DNA of 64,000 nt from Pseudoalteromonas viridis. Lineage in GTDB: Bacteria; Pseudomonadota; Gammaproteobacteria; Enterobacterales; Alteromonadaceae. The position numbers and the translations under genes were made by a program. The stretch spans positions 1,302,001 through 1,366,000 of the forward strand of contig NZ_CP072425.1 in the NCBI RefSeq assembly GCF_017742995.1, in the 5' to 3' direction. Of the stretch, positions 42,866-52,050 are shown one piece after another (within the stretch, counting starts at the first letter, position 1; every line of letters begins with the position of its first letter). The notes below the pieces were generated by a model. The model did no database searches and was not told where the DNA came from. It saw only the letters and a list, made by a program, of their open reading frames with translations.

Positions 42866-43435
42866 CTAGTAGGTTGCCTGGTTTGAATGCTCGAGTTTAA
42901 CACATTTATTGTTTACGCACTGAGTCGCGGGCACGGCCAGGTGCTGACAAATGCTGATCATCTTATTGTTGGCATTATAGGTCGCTTCAGCATGCGTCAG
43001 CTGGTCGGCCAGTTCTTTGACCTTGTTGGGGTCGGCTGTTTTTGTTGAGAAAATGACATAGTCTGAAGGGCCACCACAGGCACGGCTTCCCACGGGAAGT
43101 ACCTGACACTGGGTGGTTGTGTCACACGTTTTGTCTTTGGTTATAAACTTCAAATAGGCACGCTGGTTTTTCAGATCCGCTTCTGTGACCGCGTCTTTGT
43201 CCAGGTGAGCAACAGGCTCCGCCTTATGCACTTTGTCTGCAGGTGAAGGTTTGCTATGTCCAACATCATGGCGTACCGCTGCTTTTGTTTGTAATTTGGC
43301 GGGGGCGACAGCACGGCTTTCTGTGCTATTTTGCTGCGTGCTTGCGGTTTCCTCGTTGTTTTGGGGTTCATTGTGCGAGGCATTACAGCCTGCAACGAAT
43401 AACAAACTGCAAAGAGAGAGTTTAAACGCGTTCAT
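42866..43435 (-). CDS. Predicted lipoprotein with paired cysteine pattern (paralogue 2)
   Basis: A 189-residue lipoprotein. The ATG at 43435 is chosen because it gives MNAFKLSLCSLLFVAGC, a signal peptide with lipobox VAGC, while the upstream in-frame ATGs add a basic non-signal segment. A low-complexity Gln/Glu/Thr/Lys/Ala linker (about 20-110) precedes the domain shared with the gene at 42479: CDTTTQCQVLPVGSRACGG, PSDYVIFSTKTAD and CVNNKCVKL. Stop and the next start are 9 nt apart, so they are co-transcribed. Unknown function; downstream of fumC on the same strand. Confidence 0.8.
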   Translation of the reverse strand: MNAFKLSLCSLLFVAGCNASHNEPQNNEETASTQQNSTESRAVAPAKLQTKAAVRHDVGHSKPSPADKVHKAEPVAHLDKDAVTEADLKNQRAYLKFITKDKTCDTTTQCQVLPVGSRACGGPSDYVIFSTKTADPNKVKELADQLTHAEATYNANNKMISICQHLAVPATQCVNNKCVKLEHSNQATY

Positions 43436-43525
43436 ATCTGATCCTGTTAATTTTTTATCCAGTGTGCCGCGCTTTTTCTTCAGATACAAGAGATCACGCG
43501 CCATAATCACAGGCGCGTGAATTGC

Positions 43526-44902
43526 TTACAGGCCGCCGAGCGTGAGTTTTTGCGGGTCTAGTAACTCGCGTAACTGAGCTTCGCTGAGGTCTGTATGCTC
43601 TGCTGCAACTTCAATAATTGGGCGGCCCTGCTGATAAGCTTGTTTGGCAATATAGGCCGCCTTCTCATACCCGATCACCGGATTCAGAGCGGTGACCAGT
43701 ATGGGGTTGCGCTTTAGCGCCTGTTGTATGCTGGCTTCGTTGACCTTGAAGGTCGCAATGGCTTTATCTGCCAGCAGGCGGGACATATTGGCTAACAACT
43801 CGATGCTTTGCAGGATATTGTAGGCGATGACAGGTAACATCACATTGAGCTCAAAATTACCCGACTGGCCTGCCACTGTGATGGTCGCATCATTACCAAT
43901 GACCTGAGCGCTGACCATAGCTGCTGCCTCTGGGATCACCGGGTTAACCTTGCCTGGCATAATGGATGAGCCAGGTTGGAGTGCTTGCAGCTCGATTTCG
44001 CTCAACCCGGCCAGTGGGCCTGAATTCATCCAGCGTAAGTCATTGGCTATTTTCATATTAGCCACGGCGAGTGTTTTCAGCTGACCCGACAGCGCCACAA
44101 TGGCGTCTTGCGATCCTATGTTATAAAAGAAGTTTTTACTGGGCGTAAAGCGGATCCCAACATTGCTGCTCAGGTAGCCATTAAAAGTGACGGCAAAGCG
44201 CTCGTCGGCATTCACACCGGTTCCTACAGCGGTTCCGCCCTGGCCCAGCTCGTAGATCTTTTCCAGTGCCTGAACTATGCCTTCACAGGCAGAATCGACC
44301 TGGTGTTGCCAGCCACTGAGCGTCTGTGCAAAGGTCACTGGCATGGCATCCATTAAATGCGTGCGGCCGGTTTTGACCAGGTGGCCCACTTCTTTGCTTT
44401 TATGCTCTATTGTCTGAGACAAGTGCTTCAGCGCCGGCAGTAACTCGTACACGGCAAGTATGGCGCTGCTTACATGAATGGCGGTGGGGATCACATCATT
44501 GGAGCTTTGTCCCATATTCACATGGTCATTGGGATGAATGGTTTCACCACTGTGCTGGCTGGCCAAAGAAGCAATGACCTCATTGGCATTCATGTTTGAG
44601 CTGGTACCGGAGCCGGTCTGGAAGACGTCGACCGGAAACTGCTCCTGGTGCTCACCATCAATGATCTGCTGACAGGCGCTAACAATTGCCTGAGCCTGAT
44701 GCGGTGGTAAATGGCCCAACTCTTGATTTGATTCCGCAGCCGCTTGTTTGATATATGCCAGAGCACGGATAAAGCTGCCTGGTAATGTCAGCCCACTAAC
44801 GGGAAAATTATTGATCGCCCGCTGTGTTTGCGCCTGGTACAGCGCCTCTTTTGGTACGTCTAATACGCCCATGCTATCTGAAACTTGACGAAATTCGCTC
44901 AT
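43526..44902 (-). CDS. fumC: Class II fumarate hydratase
   Basis: The iron-independent, heat-stable fumarase interconverting fumarate and malate. The 458 residues (467 in E. coli FumC) include the family signature GSSIMPGKVNP near residue 310. TGSGTSSNMNANEVIA and GRTHLMDAMPVTF (substrate residues) and the C-terminal helix bundle are also present. It follows a fagA-like gene by 8 nt and is controlled from the same Fur-box promoter. The logic known from Pseudomonas aeruginosa is that iron shortage switches on FumC, which needs no Fe-S cluster, when Fe-S fumarases fail. Confidence 0.96.
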   Translation of the reverse strand: MSEFRQVSDSMGVLDVPKEALYQAQTQRAINNFPVSGLTLPGSFIRALAYIKQAAAESNQELGHLPPHQAQAIVSACQQIIDGEHQEQFPVDVFQTGSGTSSNMNANEVIASLASQHSGETIHPNDHVNMGQSSNDVIPTAIHVSSAILAVYELLPALKHLSQTIEHKSKEVGHLVKTGRTHLMDAMPVTFAQTLSGWQHQVDSACEGIVQALEKIYELGQGGTAVGTGVNADERFAVTFNGYLSSNVGIRFTPSKNFFYNIGSQDAIVALSGQLKTLAVANMKIANDLRWMNSGPLAGLSEIELQALQPGSSIMPGKVNPVIPEAAAMVSAQVIGNDATITVAGQSGNFELNVMLPVIAYNILQSIELLANMSRLLADKAIATFKVNEASIQQALKRNPILVTALNPVIGYEKAAYIAKQAYQQGRPIIEVAAEHTDLSEAQLRELLDPQKLTLGGL

Positions 44903-44910
44903 AACAACTC

Positions 44911-45282
44911 CTAGCTGTACGGATTAAATTCATGGCTGATGATCCTGGCTTCCCGCTCAAGCAGGTAGAATTTGTTTAGCCCTTTACGCCTGGCTTTGTA
45001 ATAGCGTTTCAGGGCCAGCAGTGGTTTATAAATTTGCTCCAGACATTGTTGTCTGATGCAGGTATGAACCAGGGGATCAGCAATGTGATTAAGTAACTCA
45101 AAGAATACCCGCCTGAGATACAATTCTTGCAATAAGGTGCAGGATTGTCGTTCGTACCACTTTGCCAGCTCGCAACCAGTCCGTATGAACTCAGCAACCT
45201 GCTGTGGCGCATCCAGATGTGGGCGTGTGCAGTGTGCATTGAGGTGCGGCTTAAAATTGATAAGCGCAAGTGGTGTTAGCAT
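44911..45282 (-). CDS. FagA-like small protein, iron-regulated
   Basis: A 123-residue protein with no signal peptide, rich in Arg/Leu and with several cysteines. RQSCTLLQELYLRRVFFELL and QQCLEQIYKPLLALKRYYKA resemble the core of Pseudomonas FagA, which precedes fumC in the Fur-regulated fagA-fumC-orfX-sodA operon. The assignment rests on that context and weak similarity from memory. Its ATG lies 10 nt below a near-perfect Fur palindrome. Function of FagA is not established. No sodA follows here; two lipoprotein genes do. Confidence 0.6.
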   Translation of the reverse strand: MLTPLALINFKPHLNAHCTRPHLDAPQQVAEFIRTGCELAKWYERQSCTLLQELYLRRVFFELLNHIADPLVHTCIRQQCLEQIYKPLLALKRYYKARRKGLNKFYLLEREARIISHEFNPYS

Positions 45283-45291
45283 AGTGAAGTA

Positions 45292-45332
45292 CCCTTTGGT
45301 GTAACGATAATAATTATCATTACACCAAAGGG
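45292..45332. promoter_or_regulatory. Fur box within a 41-bp palindrome, upstream of fagA-like/fumC
   Basis: The core GATAATAATTATCATT matches the Fur consensus GATAATGATAATCATTATC closely. Its arms continue as CCCTTTGGTGTAA on one side and TTACACCAAAGGG on the other. The 41-bp inverted repeat is broken at two symmetric pairs only, plus the centre. On the minus strand a TTGCTA -35 candidate precedes TAATGA/GATAAT inside the box, so Fur would cover the -10 region. Confidence 0.85.
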
Positions 45333-45370
45333 CGAGGTTAGCAAGTCTGAATTGGTTTCACTGTGGTGAA

Positions 45371-45547
45371 TTAGTTATAACCGAGCAAAAATTGCTGGGC
45401 TGTTTTTTCGCGTTCTTGCTCCGGGCTGGTCAGGATGTTCGCGACCTCCTGGCAGTAGTCCTCGCTTTCCAGTAAATTTGGTTCTGCTTCCGTGTCTATC
45501 AGACCACGGCTTTGTAGTGGGGTTTGAGAAAGATCTGAAGTTGTCAT
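45371..45547 (-). CDS. Hypothetical small acidic protein
   Basis: A 58-residue frame with ATG at 45547 preceded by GGAG at a good distance. Longer upstream starts in the same frame look non-coding. The product (MTTSDLSQTPLQSRGLIDTE ... QQFLLGYN) is acidic, soluble and unlike any family I know. It stands alone between the Fur-box promoter and a divergent methyltransferase gene. Confidence 0.55.
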   Translation of the reverse strand: MTTSDLSQTPLQSRGLIDTEAEPNLLESEDYCQEVANILTSPEQEREKTAQQFLLGYN

Positions 45548-45721
45548 AATGTGCTCCAAGCGTTGTGTCGAAATTTCAGTATAGACAATGCATGCTTTAT
45601 ACCAAGGATAAAAGCGTATATTTTTTATGTGTTTAACCATATGCAATCTCAAATGACTTGCTTTTTGGTGGTAAGGTTGCCTCAATAGGGCGCAAACTTG
45701 GATCATCGAGGTGCATTAGCT

Positions 45722-46315
45722 ATGGATAAACCTTTCTCACAAGCGTGTGAAAACAATAAACACCCCATACTGGAGAAAATACGGCCCTATGTCAGCGAAG
45801 TAGCGTCGGTATTGGAAGTCGGCTCAGGCACTGGACAGCATGCCGCGTTTTTTGCCAGGGCATTGCCCCATTTAGAATGGCAGTGCAGCGATCTGGCGAT
45901 TAACCATGCCGGGATCCAAATGTGGTGTGAAGACAGTGGGGCCACTAATTTGCCAGCACCACTCACGCTCGACTTATCATCAACGCCCTGGCCGGTAAAT
46001 GAGGTCCCGGCAATCTACACGGCGAACACCTTGCATATAGTGACTGAAGCATTAGTTGAGGCTTTTTTTGCCGGGGTCAAGCAGCATCTGTCAAGCGGGG
46101 GAATCCTGATGATATACGGCCCATTTAATTACCATGGTCAGTTTACCTCTGCCAGCAATCAGGAATTCGATGCGTTTCTACGCAGTCGTGATCCAGACAG
46201 TGGGATCCGCGATATAGAATGGATCTGCGCGTTGGCAAAAAGCGCCGGGCTGACGTTACACGCAGACAATACGATGCCAGCGAACAATCGGTTACTCGTC
46301 TTTAAACGGCAGTGA
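45722..46315 (+). CDS. DUF938 SAM-dependent methyltransferase-like protein
   Basis: A 197-residue class I methyltransferase fold. ATG at 45722 gives MDKPFSQACENNKHPILEKI, the standard start for DUF938 proteins. The SAM loop VLEVGSGTGQHAAFFA is at about residues 31-46, followed by WQCSDLAINHAGIQMW and the GGILMIYGPFNYHGQFT segment. The substrate is unknown. The 3' end overlaps the convergent GNAT-like gene by 24 bp. Confidence 0.85.
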   Translation: MDKPFSQACENNKHPILEKIRPYVSEVASVLEVGSGTGQHAAFFARALPHLEWQCSDLAINHAGIQMWCEDSGATNLPAPLTLDLSSTPWPVNEVPAIYTANTLHIVTEALVEAFFAGVKQHLSSGGILMIYGPFNYHGQFTSASNQEFDAFLRSRDPDSGIRDIEWICALAKSAGLTLHADNTMPANNRLLVFKRQ

Positions 46316-47419
46316 AGCTTCACACTGGCTGCGATAAACAGCCATATGGGCTTGCTCCCGAGCCAGGTAGTCTTTGATTGCCAAGGCAAAGTCTGGGTGG
46401 CTGATGTGGTGGTAAGAGTAGGTAGTGACCGGCTCAAAACCACGCGCCAGCTTGTGCTCTCCCTGTGCGCCGGCATCAAAGCGGGCTAACCCGTGGCGGA
46501 TGGCATATTCTATGCCCTGGTAGTAGCACAATTCAAAGTGTAAATGGGCATAACTCTGCAGGGCGCCCCAGTAGCGTCCGTACAGCGTATCCTGATCGTG
46601 CAAATATAAACTGGCAGCGACTATTTTGTCGTGTTCCATCGCACACACAATGGCCACCTGACCGGGCATAGTGTCGAAGATACGCTGAAAGAACGCTTCA
46701 TTCAGATAACCCTGATGCCCAGAACGTTTCTGATAGGTAATAGCATAGCACTGATAAAATGCCTGGCGTATGTCATCACCTACCTCAGCGCCCTGATACC
46801 AGCGTATGGTTAATGCCTGGCTGGCGACCGCTTTTCGCTCTTTTTTAATGGCTTTGCGCTTGCGCGATGTCATCGCATTTAAAAAGTCATCAAACTGTCT
46901 ATAGTCATGATTTTTCCAGTGAAACTGAACGCCATGGCGCTCCATTAGCGACTGGGCTTGCCAGCCTGCACGGTGCACGGGGAAGTTGATATGCCACCCC
47001 GACCAGCGCTGTTGTCCGGCCGCCTGATGCAGCGCAGTTGTGATATAGTCATACAGGAGATCTGACACGGGCTGGCTGGATAAAATGCGACTGCCGACCA
47101 CGGGCGTAAAAGGAATGGCGCAGATCCACTTAGGGTAGTAAGCCAGCTGGTGGCGCTCATACGCTTCTGCCCAGGCCCAGTCAAACACATACTCGCCATA
47201 GGAATGAAGCTTGATATAGCCTGGCAGTAACGCGACCAGCACCTCGTTGTCATACACGCTCAGGTGATACGGTAGCCAGCCTGTCTCGTCGCCAACACAG
47301 CCACTGAGCTCCAGCGCTTCAAGCCACTCAAGGCTGCTAAATGGGGACTTGCCCGACAAACTTGCGCGCTCGTTGTCGGTCAGCGCAGCAAGACTGGTAA
47401 TAAAGCGATGTTGATACAT
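46292..47419 (-). CDS. GNAT-fold protein of the COG3146 / DUF482 family
   Basis: A 375-residue cytoplasmic protein with an FemAB/GNAT-like acyltransferase layout. SPFSSLEWLEALELSGCVGD and WLPYHLSVYDNEVLVALLPG form the N-terminal part. The core holds INFPVHRAGWQAQSLMERHG, SRKRKAIKKERKAV and FELCYYQGIEYAIRHGLARF. The C-terminal AQGEHKLARGFEPVTTYSYH is typical of the family. Annotated members are called putative N-acyltransferases or peptidoglycan-related; the reaction is not established. The start is 3 nt after the alpha/beta hydrolase stop, so it ends a four-gene operon. Confidence 0.82.
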   Translation of the reverse strand: MYQHRFITSLAALTDNERASLSGKSPFSSLEWLEALELSGCVGDETGWLPYHLSVYDNEVLVALLPGYIKLHSYGEYVFDWAWAEAYERHQLAYYPKWICAIPFTPVVGSRILSSQPVSDLLYDYITTALHQAAGQQRWSGWHINFPVHRAGWQAQSLMERHGVQFHWKNHDYRQFDDFLNAMTSRKRKAIKKERKAVASQALTIRWYQGAEVGDDIRQAFYQCYAITYQKRSGHQGYLNEAFFQRIFDTMPGQVAIVCAMEHDKIVAASLYLHDQDTLYGRYWGALQSYAHLHFELCYYQGIEYAIRHGLARFDAGAQGEHKLARGFEPVTTYSYHHISHPDFALAIKDYLAREQAHMAVYRSQCEASLPFKDE

Positions 47420-47422
47420 AGG

Positions 47423-48718
47423 TTATTGCATTGCCTTGTGTAAAAACGTAACCAGCTGGGAGAGCATAGGATCATAATCCGGATTGAATGACACCCGAAC
47501 CAGAGGGCGATACTGCGCCAGGTTTGCCTCACTGCGCTCACCAAAATAGGGTTTATTCGTGGTTTTGCAGTCAGTAAATGCCGCAGTGTCATCCAGGTAG
47601 GCATCACAGTTACGAAATACCCCCATTGCACCATAGTAAGGATGCGCGGGCGGATTCAATAAACCAATATGAGACATATCAATCACCCCATCCAGCGTGG
47701 CGACTTCAGTGACATTGACTGAATCCGGGAGCGCGGCAATGGAGGTTGGCGCATAAACTCGCAGTGCCAGCGGCGCTGTACGTGCCTGTGCCCAGCGCGA
47801 CAGCAGCTGATAGGTGGCCTGACTATCAATGGTGGCATCTACATCACTGGAAACCACCATTGTGGGCAGTGATGCCGGTAAGCTGGCTGCGCGCATATCG
47901 GCCATGGCCTGCTCCACCAGAGTGACCGCATGTAAGGGAAATGACTCATACTTGGCCAAGTCGAGATCAGCCCCTTTGTCTACCCAGTCAACCCAGGGCA
48001 CCCAGTCCAGCCATTTGGCCAGCCAGGCCACCTCGCTGTGACTTTGTGTTGCAGGCGCGACCAGCACCAGCGCTGCCAGGTTATCTGGCCGGCGTTTGGC
48101 AATTTCCGAGGTTGCCAGTGCGGCACCGGTTGAGTAGCCCAGTACTGCAAACTCGCTGTAATCGCTGGCTGTGCGTGAAATGGCATAGCGCACATGTTGC
48201 TGCCAGTCCCGGTAATCCACCTCTTTGAGATCGCTGGCCGCTGTGCCGTGTCCGGGCAGGAGCATGGCTCTGACATCAAAGCCTTGTGCGTGCAGATCGG
48301 CCGCCAGAGTATGAAAAGTAAAAGGCGAGTCAGTCAGGCCATGGATCAGTAACACGGCCTTTTGGTTATTGGGATGCGTTAACTCAAACGGGGCAACATA
48401 GTCCACTACTTGAGTGGGCTTACCCGGCAGCAGTGGCGAGACTCGGGTTGCCAGTTCGCAGCTGAGCATGGCTTTGGGGTTTCGCGCAGAGATTAACTCC
48501 CGGGTAGCGCGAATGTAGGCGGAGTACGACTGCGCCTCGGGAATATCCAGCACGGCAGGCCCGGTTTCATTGGCAAAGCGATAGCTGCCTTGCTGCGCAT
48601 CGGACTGATAGCGCGGCAGATCTGCAATCAGGCTTTGGCATGTCTGTGCTTGTACAGGCACTGCGGTCAAATGCGTCAGCACGAGCGCGACAGTAAAGAG
48701 TAGTCCTTTTTTGATCAT
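47423..48718 (-). CDS. Secreted alpha/beta hydrolase
   Basis: A 431-residue protein. ATG at 48718 overlaps the stop of the histidine kinase gene (ATGA) and gives [20 protein letters not shown], a signal peptide ending near VQAQT. The hydrolase core has the oxyanion segment [17 protein letters not shown], the nucleophile elbow GYSTG with Ser196, [11 protein letters not shown] with the acid residue region and DMSHIGLL near the catalytic His. Lipase or esterase activity on an unknown substrate is likely. Coupling to a sensor kinase is unusual and may mean that the substrate pathway is signal-controlled. Confidence 0.85.
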   Translation of the reverse strand: MIKKGLLFTVALVLTHLTAVPVQAQTCQSLIADLPRYQSDAQQGSYRFANETGPAVLDIPEAQSYSAYIRATRELISARNPKAMLSCELATRVSPLLPGKPTQVVDYVAPFELTHPNNQKAVLLIHGLTDSPFTFHTLAADLHAQGFDVRAMLLPGHGTAASDLKEVDYRDWQQHVRYAISRTASDYSEFAVLGYSTGAALATSEIAKRRPDNLAALVLVAPATQSHSEVAWLAKWLDWVPWVDWVDKGADLDLAKYESFPLHAVTLVEQAMADMRAASLPASLPTMVVSSDVDATIDSQATYQLLSRWAQARTAPLALRVYAPTSIAALPDSVNVTEVATLDGVIDMSHIGLLNPPAHPYYGAMGVFRNCDAYLDDTAAFTDCKTTNKPYFGERSEANLAQYRPLVRVSFNPDYDPMLSQLVTFLHKAMQ

Positions 48719-51435
48719 GACGGTCGGTATTGTGTTAAGCATTGCACCAGCTTATCGCGCTCCAGTGGTTTTGCAAGGTGGCTGTTAAACCCGACTGCCA
48801 GTGCGTACGCTTTGTCTTCGGGCATCACATCGGCAGTCAGAGCAATGATTGGCAGCTGCTGCGGGTTGAAACGTTTACGCAGCAGTGCGGTGGCCTGATA
48901 GCCATCAAGCAGTGGCATCTGGCAATCCATAAGGATAAGGTCAAAGGTTTGCTCCTCACAGGCATCAACGGCTTGCTGGCCATCACTGACCAGAGCAAAT
49001 TCCACATCAATGGACTGAAGCATGGCTTTGATCACCAGCTGATTGACCGGGTTATCTTCGGCAACCAGCACCTGCATGCCTTTTAGCACGGTATGATCCG
49101 GTGTTGCCGTGTGCGCCAGCTGCGCATCGCCAAATGGACAGCGCAGTGAAAAGGTAAAGGTACTGCCCTGGCCGGGCGTGCTTTGTACGTTCAGTTCGCC
49201 TGCCATGAGCTCAACCAGCTCCTTGCTGATAGCCAGGCCAAGGCCAGTGCCGCCAAAGCGCCGTGAGGTTGAGGCATCAGCCTGTGTAAAGGGGGCAAAA
49301 ATGAGCTGCTGTTTGTGCTCATCAATGCCAATGCCGGTATCAATAATGGAGAAAGTTAGTAGGTAGTCACTGTCTCCATGCAGAGCTTCACAGTGCAAAG
49401 TAACCTTACCACTGTCGGTAAACTTCACAGCATTGCTGCACAGGTTCAGCAGGATCTGCTCTATCCGCAGTTCATCTGCTTTGATCCAGCAGGCGCTGCT
49501 GATATTAGTATTGAGTTGCCACTGTAACCCTTTGTCTGAGGCGCTGGTGGCAAACAGACTGTCTATGCGGCTAAGCAGGTGCTGCAGGTTAAAGTCGTGC
49601 TGTTCAATGGCCAGATGATTGGATTCAATTTTGGCAATATCAAGAATATCGTTCACCAGGTTCAGTAAGGTTTTGGCTGCCATATCAATGCGGCTGGCAT
49701 AAGACTGGAGCGTTTCGAATGAGTCTGTGGTTTTCATCAAAGAGGCAAACCCCACCACGGCATTCAGTGGGGTACGAAGTTCATGGCTCATATTAGCCAG
49801 AAAGCGGCTTTTAGCCTGGTTGGCACGCTCGGCATCTTCAACCGCCTGGCGCAGCGACTGAGTACGTTGTTCGACCAGGTGGTTGAGTTCATAGTGCTGG
49901 TAGTTGTTAAGCAGGACTATGAAGGTGATCAGCGCCGTAATGCTGAGCTGCAACAGGAGCAGCAACACCGTCTGACGGTGGTTGAGGCTGGCCACAAAGT
50001 CGGCCCTGAGCTCCAGCTTGATGCGCCAGATCTGGCCACCAAACTGAATGCGCGTCTCAAACAAACTATCTGCAGGTACACTATTGGCTGAGATAGGGTG
50101 GTTACTGTAGAAAGGCACGTTTGCATTGCCATCATAAACTGCAATATTGTAACTACCCGCCTGCGAGCGTTTAAGTACTGAGCCCAGTAAGGTATCGGTT
50201 TGCACCACCGCTGCGGCATAGCCAAGGATATCTGCCTGAGGGTCGGCCGCGCCTCGGCGGTACACCGGAGAAAGCAACAGATAAGCAGGTACTGGCGTAT
50301 CGCTTTGGACCAGCTCAATGATGTCTGTGGCCTGTGGCCGCACCGTAATGGCCGGGTTTTCCAGAGCCTGCTTGCGGTTTTCACGTGAATACACATTAAA
50401 GCCCAGTGCGCCGAAGTTGTCTGCCTGTGGCGAAATATAGGTCACGACCACCAGAGGATCATCGGGTGCCAGGGGCAGCCCTTTGAGCTTAACCCGGCCA
50501 TTATACAGTGCATCAAACTGTTCCTGTAGGGCGTTCCCCTGCGTTTGAGCGACCCTGACATTCCAGGAAATAGCCCGCAAAAACGGGTAGCGGACGCGCT
50601 GTTGTTCGGCAATTTGGTGAAACTCCTCGGCATTGACCTCGCTCAGAGATTGCAGCTTAGCGGCCACGCCCTGCACGGCCAGCATACTGAGGTTGACCTG
50701 CTGTAACAGTAAATTTTCTACCAGTCTCAGCTCTCTTTGTGCTTCTCGCTTGGCGGCCTGAATATTGCCCTGATTGTACAAGTAAGTGGTCAGCACTACA
50801 GATAAAAACAGTACAAAGCTGGTAGCAAACACATTGCGGCTGCGGTGATAGCTGTGTTGTTTAAACGCCCATGCGTCGAGCATCAGCAGGAGCAGCGGGG
50901 TAAAGATCAGTATGCCCAGGCTGTCGCCCAGCCACCAGGCCACCACGTTTTGCCAGTGGTGACTAAATTGATAGTCGGGGTTAAACAGACTCAGTGAGAA
51001 GACACCGATATTGGCCGAGATCAGATTGCACGCAATGCCGACCAGGAAGATATAGTAGGCGATATGTTTACGCGAGCGCATACGCAGCGGATCGCCCAAC
51101 CAAAGCCGCAGGATAGAGCCCCCGGCCAGTCCCTGAAAACAGGCACCCAGTGCAATAATCGACACTTGTAGCAGCTGCGCCAGGGTGGCATCCGTAAACA
51201 CATAGCCATGGGCTGTGGTCCAGTTAAATAATGCGGAGGCCATAAATAAGCCGGGCAGAAAACGCCAGCCCCACACAAAAGCGCCTACCAGGCCCACGCC
51301 GGCCGGTAGCCAAATGGGCAGCACCTGATCCTGAAAGGCAAACGCGGTGAGCAGTTTTCCCAGTGCAAAGTAGCTCACTGCCATGAGCAAGTAAGCAGCC
51401 CACTGATGGTACACTGTGCGAAATTGGAACTGCAT
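48715..51435 (-). CDS. Hybrid sensor histidine kinase with MASE1 and CHASE domains
   Basis: A 906-residue membrane kinase. Residues about 10-225 form a MASE1-type multi-pass sensor ([20 protein letters not shown]). About 235-465 is a periplasmic CHASE domain ([14 protein letters not shown]) closed by another TM. Then HisKA with [20 protein letters not shown] (phospho-accepting His551), a HATPase domain ([36 protein letters not shown]) and a C-terminal receiver ([18 protein letters not shown]) with phospho-accepting Asp837. No separate response regulator lies beside it. Start preceded by AGGA. Its gene lies 20 nt after the AsnC/Lrp regulator gene. Confidence 0.9.
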   Translation of the reverse strand: MQFQFRTVYHQWAAYLLMAVSYFALGKLLTAFAFQDQVLPIWLPAGVGLVGAFVWGWRFLPGLFMASALFNWTTAHGYVFTDATLAQLLQVSIIALGACFQGLAGGSILRLWLGDPLRMRSRKHIAYYIFLVGIACNLISANIGVFSLSLFNPDYQFSHHWQNVVAWWLGDSLGILIFTPLLLLMLDAWAFKQHSYHRSRNVFATSFVLFLSVVLTTYLYNQGNIQAAKREAQRELRLVENLLLQQVNLSMLAVQGVAAKLQSLSEVNAEEFHQIAEQQRVRYPFLRAISWNVRVAQTQGNALQEQFDALYNGRVKLKGLPLAPDDPLVVVTYISPQADNFGALGFNVYSRENRKQALENPAITVRPQATDIIELVQSDTPVPAYLLLSPVYRRGAADPQADILGYAAAVVQTDTLLGSVLKRSQAGSYNIAVYDGNANVPFYSNHPISANSVPADSLFETRIQFGGQIWRIKLELRADFVASLNHRQTVLLLLLQLSITALITFIVLLNNYQHYELNHLVEQRTQSLRQAVEDAERANQAKSRFLANMSHELRTPLNAVVGFASLMKTTDSFETLQSYASRIDMAAKTLLNLVNDILDIAKIESNHLAIEQHDFNLQHLLSRIDSLFATSASDKGLQWQLNTNISSACWIKADELRIEQILLNLCSNAVKFTDSGKVTLHCEALHGDSDYLLTFSIIDTGIGIDEHKQQLIFAPFTQADASTSRRFGGTGLGLAISKELVELMAGELNVQSTPGQGSTFTFSLRCPFGDAQLAHTATPDHTVLKGMQVLVAEDNPVNQLVIKAMLQSIDVEFALVSDGQQAVDACEEQTFDLILMDCQMPLLDGYQATALLRKRFNPQQLPIIALTADVMPEDKAYALAVGFNSHLAKPLERDKLVQCLTQYRPS

Positions 51436-51455
51436 ATTGATCCTGTCCTTTTCCG

Positions 51456-51917
51456 TTAAACTGGCAGGGGACGTTTGGTAAACGTTTGCTTCAAAACGAT
51501 GGTTGACTCAATCCCTGCAATACAGCCGATGGCACCAAGGCGGTGCTTTACAAAATGCTCGTAGCTGGGTAAGTCTTCGGCAATGATCTCAAGTAAGTAA
51601 TCATGTGCGCCAGAGACCACCGAGCAGCTGAGCACCTGTTGCAGTTGTTCTACATCCGCTTCAAACTGGGTGGCAGCCTGCGCAGAGTTCTCACTCAGCC
51701 GAATAAAGGCATATACCAGTACAGTATAGCCCAGCGATTGCGGTGCTAAAGCGGCATGGTAACCTAAAATCACGCCATCCTGTTGTAACTTTTTAACTCG
51801 CCGCAGGCAAGGGGTATCGGACAAGCTGGCTTGCTCCGCCAGTTGGGCATTGCTGAGCCGGGCATTGTGTTGCAAGGCCCTGAGCAGGATGCGATCTTTG
51901 TTATCAATGTGCGCCAT
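51456..51917 (-). CDS. AsnC/Lrp family transcriptional regulator
   Basis: A 153-residue regulator with an N-terminal winged HTH ([20 protein letters not shown], then [20 protein letters not shown]) and a C-terminal RAM ligand-binding domain ([20 protein letters not shown]). Members sense amino acids and act on neighbouring genes. It diverges from the PrnB-like/kynureninase-like pair across 133 bp, which makes tryptophan or kynurenine control plausible (inference; KynR in Pseudomonas is such a regulator). It is also the first gene of the lrp-kinase-hydrolase-GNAT operon. Confidence 0.93.
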   Translation of the reverse strand: MAHIDNKDRILLRALQHNARLSNAQLAEQASLSDTPCLRRVKKLQQDGVILGYHAALAPQSLGYTVLVYAFIRLSENSAQAATQFEADVEQLQQVLSCSVVSGAHDYLLEIIAEDLPSYEHFVKHRLGAIGCIAGIESTIVLKQTFTKRPLPV

Positions 51918-51986
51918 GGTAGTGACTTCTGCTAATTTATGGTTTTTTGATTATAATTATTACCAATCTAGTCTAGCGTTTACATG

Positions 51987-52005
51987 AATTTTAGCAAATT
52001 TTAGC
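51987..52005. promoter_or_regulatory. Direct repeat in the divergent regulator region
   Basis: AATTTTAGC occurs twice, at 51987-51995 and 51997-52005, exactly one helical turn apart, in the 133-bp gap between the AsnC/Lrp gene and the PrnB-like gene. This is a possible operator for the regulator; no consensus match was tested. Confidence 0.35.
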
Positions 52006-52050
52006 GCCCAGCTTTTGGTAGCCTGAAGCTCTAGAATTTGGGGAGCAATT

